DNA of 15,189 nt, from positions 1 to 15,189 of the forward strand of contig CBDHFJ010000084.1 in the NCBI GenBank assembly GCA_965262315.1, read 5' to 3'. The notes below the pieces were generated by a model, which was not told the DNA's origin, ran no database searches, and saw only the letters and a list, made by a program, of their open reading frames with translations. This stretch comes from JBCCFK01 sp965262315 (GTDB lineage Bacteria > Actinomycetota > Acidimicrobiia > Acidimicrobiales > UBA8592). The translations under genes were made by a program, and so were the position numbers. Shown here piece by piece: positions 1 to 5,982 of the stretch (positions are counted from its first letter, which is position 1; each line of letters opens with the position of its first letter).

Positions 1-1183
1 CGACCTGACTGGCGAGAACCTGTCCGCTTCCCGCACCGTCACACAGGCGCGCCGCCAGCTGCACGGTGGTTCCGAAGAAGTCGCCATCTCGTTCGATTGG
101 CTCGCCTGCATTCAGCCCGACACGGACGTGGACGCCGTCAATGCTCAGCGACCGTACGATCTCTTTGCCGGCGCGGGCAGCGTCTGCAGCAGAGCCGAAC
201 GAGGCCATGATGCCATCGCCGGTGTGCTTGACCTCCACTCCGCTGTGGGAACGAAGGGCCCCTCGGACAGCCTTGTCGTGGGCTTCCACGACCTCTTGCG
301 CTCCTTCGTCTCCGAGACGGTTCGTCAAAGCAGTCGATGAGACGAGGTCAGTGAACATGATGGTGCGGAACGACGAGCCCTGAAGGGCGTCGGTGTCGTC
401 CCCTTGAGCTACGAAGCCGAGCACAAGCTGTGCTGCATGTCGGCGGTCGCGAGCGCGGACCAGTCGGGCACCCACGAGGGAGCGAGACAACTCCCGAGCG
501 ATCGCCACGAAGTCATCCTGGAACGGTCGCCGTTCATCGGTTTCCACGAAGAGCGTCGGCGCGGTCACCGACGACACCCAATCCCGAGCGTCGTGTTCGA
601 ACAGCGCCGTCAGCTGCCGCCCGAGAGCGTCCTCACCGAACTCCTCCTCGAGCTGGGAGGCGAAGCTCTCGGCCTCGACCCCTTCTTTCCGCACGATAAC
701 ACGGGCGATGTACTCCTTGTACGTGGGCCAATGCGCTGCTCGAAGTGCTTCAGACGCCCTTGTCAGCGGCGCCTGTGAAACGGCTATGTTCTCGGCGCCG
801 CTGGCATGCATGAGTATCAAGGCCGACACGAGATCGGGCCGCTCGGCCGCAAGCCGTAGAGCCGCCGGAACCTGCTGTTGCGAGGCGATCACTGGCAACG
901 GAGGGCCTGCCGCCTCCGCAACTGCCGCGGCGTCGGCGACGTAGGCGGACAGCGACCAGTCCTGAACGGAACGATCTGACATCCCGATGCCGCGTGGGTC
1001 ATAGGTGATCAGTTCGAGCACCGAGGAGAGTGCAGTCGTCTCGGCACTCAGGCCATCGGCTTGCGCCCGGAGTGAGACGGTCTCGATCGGGAACTTGAGG
1101 ACTCGTGGCCCTGACCCGAGCGGCTGATAGGCAATCGAAGCGCCATCGCGGGTCACCGCATACTCGACAGCTCCGGCGTCCAT
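1..1183 (-). CDS. Alpha/beta-hydrolase-like domain fused to class III adenylate/guanylate cyclase (3' end off window)
   Basis: The reverse strand is open from 1183 to the window edge (394 codons, no stop reached). Residues ~1-265 resemble an alpha/beta hydrolase: DPRGIGMSD at 62-70 is the strand after the oxyanion region, and 'AALRLAAERPDLVSALIL' follows the nucleophile elbow. The expected G-x-S-x-G-G elbow reads ASQQQV (100-105), so the nucleophile Ser appears lost and the domain is probably non-catalytic. Residues ~272-394 are a class III cyclase domain. Metal-binding Asp are D279 (in MFTDLVSST) and D323 (in KHTGDG). K319 and D368 match the purine-selecting Lys/Asp and R379 the transition-state Arg. 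The usual Asn is Gln375 (GTTVQLAARL). Expected product: cAMP or cGMP, in the cytoplasm. ATG 1183 is preferred because GGGGAG lies 9 nt upstream; ATG 1192 abuts that SD. A TACTGT at 1224-1219 could be the -10. Codon use is less GC-rich than in thrS. Confidence 0.85.
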   Translation of the reverse strand, partial: MDAGAVEYAVTRDGASIAYQPLGSGPRVLKFPIETVSLRAQADGLSAETTALSSVLELITYDPRGIGMSDRSVQDWSLSAYVADAAAVAEAAGPPLPVIASQQQVPAALRLAAERPDLVSALILMHASGAENIAVSQAPLTRASEALRAAHWPTYKEYIARVIVRKEGVEAESFASQLEEEFGEDALGRQLTALFEHDARDWVSSVTAPTLFVETDERRPFQDDFVAIARELSRSLVGARLVRARDRRHAAQLVLGFVAQGDDTDALQGSSFRTIMFTDLVSSTALTNRLGDEGAQEVVEAHDKAVRGALRSHSGVEVKHTGDGIMASFGSAADAARAGKEIVRSLSIDGVHVRVGLNAGEPIERDGDFFGTTVQLAARLCDGAGSGQVLASQV

Positions 1184-1451
1184 CTTGGCCATCTCCCCGT
1201 CATGGCAACCCGGCCGGCACAGTACCTCTCGAGCAGCGTGCTCCGCAGAGAGCGCACCCGAGGAACCCTCGAGTGAGGGCCGCGTGACGCTGCCGGACCC
1301 ACGAGCCGCCGCGGCGCACTGCGGGCGCGTCGGAGTGGCCCCTGTTGGGCTGCTCCGTGGGGTGTTGGGGCGTGTGCGGTTACTGGATGGTGGTGCCGTC
1401 GGGGCGGGTGGTGGTCCAGGTGCCGTCGGGGTTGCGGCGGGTGGTTGAACC

Positions 1452-1494
1452 CGCCGTTCGCTGCGCTCACTTACCGAGTTCGCGAGCGAACTCG
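1452..1494 (-). repeat. Small palindromic repeat element, copy 2 (in DUF222/HNH gene)
   Basis: On the minus strand this 43-nt block starts with a 9-bp perfect hairpin, CGAGTTCGC-TC-GCGAACTCG, followed by GAGCGCAGCGAACGGCG. Removing it joins HNRWHQK to GSTTRRNPDGTW in one frame, which defines its borders. It shares the hairpin start (AGTTCGC..GCGAAC) and the GAGCGC(C)AGCGA(A/G)CG tail with the block at 1534-1580. It supplies the stop codon that ends the truncated frame. Confidence 0.65.
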
Positions 1495-1533
1495 TTTCTG
1501 GTGCCATCGGTTGTGTTTCCCGCATTCGGGTGC

Positions 1534-1580
1534 CCGTCGCTCGCTGGCGCTCGGTTCGCCCTGGGGGGCGAACTTGCGGA
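1534..1580 (-). repeat. Small palindromic repeat element, copy 1 (inside HNH motif)
   Basis: On the minus strand this 47-nt block contains an 8-bp perfect hairpin, GTTCGCCC-CCCA-GGGCGAAC, followed by GAGCGCCAGCGAGCGACGG. It sits between GGLTNPR and APECGKHNRW, parts of the HNH fold that are normally separated by only a few residues. Length 47 is not a multiple of 3, so it shifts the frame. Borders are approximate by a few bases because the original residues between NPR and APECG are unknown. Confidence 0.65.
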
Positions 1581-2808
1581 GCGGGGGTTGGTTAAGCCGC
1601 CCCTGGCGTGGTCGTGGAGGTGGCCGCCTTCGCATTTGGAGGCGGGGACCCAGCAGCCGGGCCAGACGCAGGTGGCGGGTTGGGTTTGGATGTTGATGGC
1701 GTCTCGCAGCGCGCCTTCGAAGCGGCGTTTGCGGCCCATGTCGATGGTGACGCCGGCGGCGTTGATGATGACGCGGCGGATGGAGTGGATGAGGGCGTTG
1801 GCGAAGGCTTCGGTGGGTTCGAGTTGGATGCCGTCGATGGTTTCGCAGCGGTGGGTGTCGGGGTCCAATGGTTGGGGGTCGGCGCCGGCGAAGCGGCGGG
1901 CCATTTCTTCGAAGGTGTCGGGTGACCACACGACGTCGTGGCACCAGCCGGGTGGGACGGCGCCGTGTTCGGCTGCGGCGGCGTCTTGGAACAGCTGGAA
2001 CAGGGCGTCGGCGCGGCGTTGTTGGGTGGTTCTTGGGAGGTCGGCTGCGGTGGCGTTGTCGCCTTTGTCTGCGCGGGCTTTTTCCCAGTCGGCGAGGAGT
2101 TCGGCTTCGATGTAGTGGTCGAGGATCTCGGCCATGGCCGCGCCCTGGCCGGCGGCGAAGCGTCCGATCAGCTCCCATGACAGATCGATCGGGTCTTGGG
2201 TGAGTTTGGTGTTGCGGCGGCGGTGGGTGCGTTCGTTCTCGGGTTCGGGTCCGTCCTGGTCGACGAGGCGTTCCCATTCACGGACCCGGACCTCGAACAT
2301 CGGAAACGGCAGACCGCTCCGCCTGGGCGAGGAAGCGTTCCTGACGGCCCACCATCGCAGAAGCGACCCGCGGGTTCGCGTGCACCCTCGCCAACAGCTG
2401 GGCCTTGTCGATCGACAACTCACCGGCCAACAAGGCGTCGCGGATCAAGGGGAGGTCGCGCATCATGCGCATCGTCTTCTGGCGGTTCTGGGCTTCCGCG
2501 CCGGAGAGGTCGGCGTTGTGGCGGGCATGGATCGCCACCGACCCGTGACCATCCGCGCGGTGGAGGTCGTCGCGGTCGATCTGGTCCATCACCACCAACT
2601 GCACACCATGGATCCGCCGCGCAAAGTGCTCACCCAACCTGGTGAGGTTCGCCGCGGTCGCCGCGTTCGCGGGGCGCAGATTCGACTCGGCGAGCTCGTC
2701 CAGGGTGGCGTCCATCTTCGCGAACACACTGTCAGCCGGCACCCGCACACCCGCGATCTCCACCCACCCATCCCCGGTGTCCACCGCCATGGTTCCGCCC
2801 GAATCCAT

Positions 2809-3264
2809 ACCGCCAAACTACTCAGAGGGTGTGACACTCTTCGGCCGGGAAACCCCAGGTCACGGCAACTTTTCCGTGAGCGACGAGATCACCCAGCGTG
2901 GCCGTTCCCCCGGTCGAGGTGGTCTGTCACGGGTTGGCTCCACACCCTGGCCGCCCGGCCATCTCGGTCATCGGCCTGCAGCAAACCCGTCACAGATCCT
3001 GTGGGCGGGCTCCGCCGCGATGACACCTCCGAATGGGTCGATCGGACCGGTGGCAGCGGGGACGATCACCCGTTGCTGGGCCTCGCCTCCCGGGCCCGGT
3101 CGACCAACGACGCGACTCAGCCTCAACGCCGTCATGCGCGCGTCGATGGAGCGGCACACACCTGAACGAGACGTAGACCCCGGTCGGCTGTATCTGGTCG
3201 CCTGGCCGCCGGGAGAGTCAGTGGCGAAACCGGCGTTCTCCAACTCCTCGGAACGGAGATCCCG
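2809..3264. other. Intergenic stretch without a convincing gene
   Basis: 456 bases lie between the divergent DUF222 gene and the 82-aa protein gene. Frames open here lack RBSs and family-like sequence. One long imperfect dyad is visible: CTGTCACGGGTT (2924-2935) against AACCCGTCACAG (2984-2995), 11 of 12 positions complementary, 48 nt apart. No tRNA-like cloverleaf, CRISPR repeat or T-tract terminator was seen. Confidence 0.5.
2815..2820 (-). promoter_or_regulatory. Candidate -10 box (TAGTTT) of the DUF222 gene
   Basis: TAGTTT on the minus strand ends 6 nt before ATG 2808, a spacing that would put the transcription start at or next to the start codon. No good -35 is visible. Confidence 0.35.
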
Positions 3265-3513
3265 ATGACCACCCCCGCCACCCCCGACAACCGCCGCTCG
3301 TTCAGCCGCCGCATGAAGGCCGCCGTCGCCGGCACCGTCGTCGCTGCCCTCGCCACCTTCGGCGCCGTCGGCATGGATGCTCCCGAGCCCGCCGACCAGG
3401 AAGCCGGCGGCACCTGGTCGTTCCAGGTCGACGACCGCAACGACGACAAGCCCGGCAAGGGCGGCAAGGGCGGCGGCTTCGGGTACAGCACCCGAGGCAT
3501 GACCTGGAGCTGA
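3265..3513 (+). CDS. Small exported or membrane-anchored protein with TWS motifs (82 aa), unknown function
   Basis: I do not recognise a family. The start ATG 3265 has GGAG 6 nt upstream. Residues 9-18 are basic (NRRSFSRRMK, with an RRxF that could be a twin-arginine signal), followed by a hydrophobic segment at about 19-37. This suggests export or an N-terminal anchor. The mature part is short and hydrophilic: an acidic/proline stretch (38-47), GGTWSFQVDD (48-57), and a Lys/Gly-rich run (62-73). The C-terminus is RGMTWS. The tetrapeptide TWS therefore appears twice, at 50-52 and at the very end. The last codons plus stop, TGGAGCTGA, are identical to those of the two tiny ORFs at 5762 and 5855, and the shared nucleotides CTGGAGCTGATC extend past the stop in this gene and the one at 5855. 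Possibly a cell-surface or signalling peptide precursor; no function is claimed. Confidence 0.65.
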   Translation: MTTPATPDNRRSFSRRMKAAVAGTVVAALATFGAVGMDAPEPADQEAGGTWSFQVDDRNDDKPGKGGKGGGFGYSTRGMTWS

Positions 3514-3628
3514 TCGCCTTCGGGCCCCGAGCATGAGCGCCGGCAGACGTCCGGCCTGTCGTGACCGCGGTGGCGGTTGTTCATCGAGGGTTCTCGCGGG
3601 CGTGACCGCGATCGGCGAGACTCTCCGT

Positions 3629-4330
3629 ATGACCGCCACCCTCCTGAACTTCCGCGACCTCGGCGGCCTGTCGACAGCCGACGGTCGGCAGGTCCGGAAC
3701 GGACTCCTGTACCGCAGCGACGACATCGGTGCGCTCGCCACCGCCGACTGGCATGCGATGCAGGCCGACCTCGGACTGGTCGCCGCCATCGACATGCGGT
3801 CCGGCTTCGAGGACGAGATGGCCGCCGGCGCCCAGACGGTCGACGGAGGCGTGGTCGTCCACCGCATCCCCATTCTCGACGGTTCGATGATGCACGCCGC
3901 CGAGAGCGGCGAGCTCGACCTCGGGCAGATGTACCGCCACATCGTCGAGGAGTCCGGGAAGGCGCTGGCCGAAGGTGTGAACGCAGTGGCCGACGCCATG
4001 CCAGCGCTGGTGTTCTGCACCGCCGGGAAGGACCGCACCGGCCTCCTGGTCGCCATCGTGCTGGAGGCCATCGGCGTGCAGCGGAGCGAGGTCGTCGCTG
4101 ACTATGTGAGGTCCGGTGACGCCACCCCCGCGCTCCGGGCCCGCATGTACGAGCGGTTCGGCGATCGGGCGCCACAAGTGCCCGACGAGCTGTTCACCGC
4201 TCCGAGGCCCGTCATCGAGGCCACGCTGGATGCCGTCGTCGACGACCACGGCTCCGCGGCCCGCTACCTGATCGAGCACGGAGCCGACGCCGGCGCGCTG
4301 GGTCGGCTGGAGGCGCAGCTCCTCGGTTGA
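3629..4330 (+). CDS. Protein-tyrosine/serine phosphatase-like enzyme (Cys-based)
   Basis: This 233-aa protein belongs to the bacterial tyrosine/dual-specificity phosphatase family (MptpB/IphP-like). It begins with the family's NFRDLGGL signature (residues 7-14), followed by VRNGLLYRSDD (22-32), another conserved block. The P-loop is CTAGKDRTG with nucleophile Cys130 and phosphate-binding Arg136 (CX5R). The position before the Cys, normally His, is Phe (VFCTAGKDR), which is unusual. The predicted reaction is dephosphorylation of phosphotyrosine, phosphoserine or phosphoinositide substrates in the cytoplasm; the substrate is unknown. I chose ATG 3629 rather than upstream in-frame starts because the family sequence begins directly after it and the upstream residues are Arg/Gly-rich noise. 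No strong SD is visible. A 10-bp direct repeat CGTGACCGCG lies upstream at 3560 and 3601. The MFS gene follows after 42 nt on the same strand. Confidence 0.85.
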   Translation: MTATLLNFRDLGGLSTADGRQVRNGLLYRSDDIGALATADWHAMQADLGLVAAIDMRSGFEDEMAAGAQTVDGGVVVHRIPILDGSMMHAAESGELDLGQMYRHIVEESGKALAEGVNAVADAMPALVFCTAGKDRTGLLVAIVLEAIGVQRSEVVADYVRSGDATPALRARMYERFGDRAPQVPDELFTAPRPVIEATLDAVVDDHGSAARYLIEHGADAGALGRLEAQLLG

Positions 4331-4346
4331 GCCCATTGCGGCTGTC

Positions 4347-4365
4347 GTGAACCGCTGTGGTTCAC
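4347..4365. promoter_or_regulatory. Perfect 7-5-7 inverted repeat just upstream of the MFS start
   Basis: GTGAACC-GCTGT-GGTTCAC lies between the phosphatase stop and the MFS start codon, ending 7 nt before the ATG. It could be a dimeric repressor operator, or an RNA hairpin covering the ribosome entry site. No obvious SD is present between it and the ATG. Confidence 0.5.
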
Positions 4366-4372
4366 TGAGCCG

Positions 4373-5572
4373 ATGCAACGGCGGTTTCTCCGAGTCTGGG
4401 TCGGCCAAGTGCTGTCCGGCTTCGGCACCACCGTGACCGCGTTCGGGGGTGCCATCTGGGTGTTCCTCGAGACCGACAGCGTCATGTGGCTCGCGGTGCT
4501 GTCGATGATGGCCGCGCTGCCGCCGATCGTCGCCGCGCCGCTGACGAGCGTCGTCGATCGGTTCGATCGCCGGACGGTCATGCTGGCCTCCGACACCGGG
4601 GCCGCCGTGGTGACCGCCGGCCTGGTCGTGCTCTGGCTCGTCGCCGACATCGAGCCCTGGCACATGGTCCTCGCCGGCTTTCTGGGCGGGCTCGCCGGGA
4701 CCTTCCAGGGGCCGGCCTACGAGGCTGCCGTGCCCGCCCTGGTCGACGACCCCGAGGACCTCGGGCGAGCCAACGGGCTGGTGCAACTCGGGCCAGGTCT
4801 GGCCACGATCGCGGCACCCGCCGCCGCCGGCCTCCTCCTCGCCGTCGGCGGCCTGGGGCTGATCTTCATCGTCGATCTGGCCACCTTCGCCGTCGCCATC
4901 GTCACCTTGTTGGCCACCCGCTTCCATGCCACGGCCACGCCGGTCGCGGGCGATGGACTCCGGATGCGCGATGCGGCCCGGTGGCTCCGGCGTCACGCGA
5001 GATCGACCGGACTCCTCATCGCGGTCATGGCGGTGATCAACCTGGTGCTGAGCGCCTTCAACGTCGCGATCGTGGCCCGTGGCACCGACCTCGGCGGCGA
5101 GGCGGGCGCGGGCCTGGCACCAACGCTCGGCGGGGTGGGAATGATCGTGTGCAGCCTCGTCATCGGGGCCAAGGGGCTGCCCGAGCGGCGGATGCGGACG
5201 ATGATGTGGCTGCTCTTCGCCTACGGCGCGCTGTCCATCGTGGCGGGGATCAGCCCCTGGTTCGCCCTCTTCGCCGTCACCATCGGGCTCGCGGTCTCCA
5301 CCGTTTCGATCGCGCAGCCGATTGTCACCACCACCTTCCACGAACGGATCCCAGGGTCGATGCAGGGGCGTGTGTTCGGGCTGCGGAACGCCGTCGGGCG
5401 CGGCACTGGTCCGATCGGAGCGCTCGCCGCGGGACCGCTGGCGTCGTGGTCGGTCGGCGGCACCATCGTGATCGTCGGCGTGGTGCTCATCGGGGTGGGT
5501 GCCTTCATCGGCGCTGCGCCGGCGCTGCGCCCTCTCGACCGGGCTCCCCAGGGCGCGACCTCACCGACGTAG
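4373..5572 (+). CDS. MFS transporter (drug/siderophore exporter-like)
   Basis: 399 aa, almost entirely hydrophobic helices, fitting a 12-TM major facilitator (usual length about 400). The motif A-like loop between TM2 and TM3 is DRFDRRTVM (62-70). A second basic loop sits after the central cytoplasmic region (RWLRRHARS), and PGSMQGRVFGLRNAVGRG near the C-terminal half is typical of the MFS_3 / enterobactin-exporter-like group. Role: proton-coupled export of small molecules across the cytoplasmic membrane; the substrate cannot be read from sequence. ATG 4373 is the only start that keeps TM1 near the N-terminus. The inverted repeat at 4347-4365 suggests local regulation rather than simple read-through from the phosphatase gene. 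A unit with two tiny ORFs and a terminator follows on the same strand. Confidence 0.85.
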   Translation: MQRRFLRVWVGQVLSGFGTTVTAFGGAIWVFLETDSVMWLAVLSMMAALPPIVAAPLTSVVDRFDRRTVMLASDTGAAVVTAGLVVLWLVADIEPWHMVLAGFLGGLAGTFQGPAYEAAVPALVDDPEDLGRANGLVQLGPGLATIAAPAAAGLLLAVGGLGLIFIVDLATFAVAIVTLLATRFHATATPVAGDGLRMRDAARWLRRHARSTGLLIAVMAVINLVLSAFNVAIVARGTDLGGEAGAGLAPTLGGVGMIVCSLVIGAKGLPERRMRTMMWLLFAYGALSIVAGISPWFALFAVTIGLAVSTVSIAQPIVTTTFHERIPGSMQGRVFGLRNAVGRGTGPIGALAAGPLASWSVGGTIVIVGVVLIGVGAFIGAAPALRPLDRAPQGATSPT

Positions 5573-5607
5573 CAGGCCCCCGCGCTCGAAACCCCTGGTC
5601 AGGGTGC

Positions 5608-5668
5608 ATACGTATCGTCTACGTCATCGACGTGCGGGCAATACGTACGTCCAATACGTCATCTGACG
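5608..5668. repeat. Imperfect tandem repeat rich in TACGT, upstream of the tiny-ORF unit
   Basis: Two copies occur: 5608-5632 (ATACGTATCGTC, TACGTCATC, GACG) and 5641-5668 (ATACGTACGTCCAA, TACGTCATC, TGACG). They include a perfect 9-bp direct repeat TACGTCATC at 5620 and 5655, and TACGT occurs five times within about 50 bp. The segment is clearly more AT-rich than its surroundings and precedes the two tiny ORFs, so a regulator-binding region or promoter is plausible. Confidence 0.5.
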
Positions 5669-5761
5669 GATCCACTGCGCGCCGCCCTCGTTCATTGTGA
5701 TCTCAGCACGAAGGACACGGACGGCACGGGCCGGCCGGGACCACACCGAAAGGGGCGAATC

Positions 5762-5788
5762 ATGCTGCAGGGCGCAAGCTGGAGCTGA
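5762..5788 (+). CDS. Tiny ORF 1, peptide MLQGASWS
   Basis: Eight codons plus TGA. An AAAGGGG SD-like sequence stands about 6 nt before the ATG. There is no ATG, GTG or TTG in the same frame back to the MFS stop, so this ATG is the only initiation option. The peptide shares its last five residues, and the codons TGG AGC TGA, with tiny ORF 2. Both ORFs are preceded by the direct repeat CACACCGAA (5742-5750 and 5820-5828). It is too short for family assignment. It could be a translated leader, a signalling peptide, a modified-peptide precursor, or chance; the duplicated arrangement argues against chance. Confidence 0.4.
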   Translation: MLQGASWS

Positions 5789-5854
5789 GCAGAACCGGGA
5801 CTCGACAGGGTCCCCAGGGCACACCGAAGAACGACTGGGACGAGGGAGACACCA

Positions 5855-5881
5855 ATGGTCGAAGGAGCGAGCTGGAGCTGA
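5855..5881 (+). CDS. Tiny ORF 2, peptide MVEGASWS
   Basis: Eight codons plus TGA, in the same frame as tiny ORF 1 and 93 nt after it. A GAGGGAG SD-like sequence stands 6-7 nt before the ATG. The C-terminal GASWS is identical to that of tiny ORF 1 although the codons differ (GGA GCG AGC against GGC GCA AGC), which hints at selection on the peptide rather than plain DNA duplication. Two small hairpins and a strong terminator follow within 50-90 nt, so the RNA probably ends here. Confidence 0.4.
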   Translation: MVEGASWS

Positions 5882-5902
5882 TCCGGCAACGAGAACCCCG
5901 CT

Positions 5903-5931
5903 GAGGAGCCCGCAACTCCTCGGCAGCCGAG
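5903..5931 (+). other. Two short mutually exclusive hairpins before the terminator
   Basis: GAGGAG (5903-5908) can pair with CTCCTC (5916-5921), and CTCGGC-A-GCCGAG (5919-5931) forms a second stem. They overlap by 3 nt, and the second touches the base of the terminator stem, so alternative folding is possible. Confidence 0.35.
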
Positions 5932-5969
5932 TGAGGGCCGGTCCGAAAGGGCCGGCCCTCACGATTTTT
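5931..5969 (+). terminator. Strong intrinsic terminator
   Basis: GTGAGGGCCGG (5931-5941) pairs perfectly with CCGGCCCTCAC (5952-5962). The stem extends inward by 3 more pairs (one G-U) to a GAAA tetraloop. It is followed by GA and five T (5965-5969). The T-tract is on the plus strand only, so it ends the plus-strand RNA that carries the tiny ORFs; it also separates that unit from the convergent kinase gene. Confidence 0.85.
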
Positions 5970-5982
5970 CGGGTGCCGGTCT

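Larger units (their letters stand above)
1380..2808 (-). pseudogene. DUF222 / HNH endonuclease gene, frameshifted and disrupted by two small palindromic insertions
   Basis: Actinobacterial DUF222-HNH proteins are abundant nuclease-like proteins of unsettled role. The frame starting at ATG 2808 (MDSGGTMAVDTG; alternative ATG 2790) encodes the DUF222 N-part up to FLAQAER, then shifts. Dropping one T (plus-strand A near 2313) joins it to LPFPMFEVRVREWERLV in the next frame, the normal continuation. The HNH region reads CVWPGCWVPASKCEGGH, then HDHARGGLTNP. The usual Asp before the first His is Gly. A 47-nt insertion (1534-1580) then throws the frame; beyond it APECGKHNRWHQK is recognisable in another frame. 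A second insertion (1452-1494) follows, and beyond that NPDGTWTTTRPDGT runs to a TAA at 1382-1380. Without repair, the C-terminal frame stops at 1469-1467. A TAGTTT lies 6 nt before ATG 2808, compatible with a leaderless start. The 1-base shift could be a sequencing error; the insertions are not easily explained that way. Confidence 0.85.

Noticed and set aside
2642..3268. Plus-strand open frame ending in an ATGA overlap with the 82-aa protein gene
   Set aside because: First part is antisense to the DUF222 gene, the rest has no motif, and the overlap is probably chance; a short upstream leader ORF near 3135 remains possible but unsupported.
3581..5341. Long minus-strand open frame (586 codons) opposite the phosphatase and MFS genes
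   Set aside because: It is His/Gly/Asp-rich low-complexity sequence produced by the GC-skewed third codon positions of the real plus-strand genes; no family-like motif or RBS.
5762..5969. Tryptophan-type attenuator reading of the tiny ORFs and terminator
   Set aside because: No plus-strand gene lies downstream of the terminator; the next gene is convergent, so there is nothing to attenuate.
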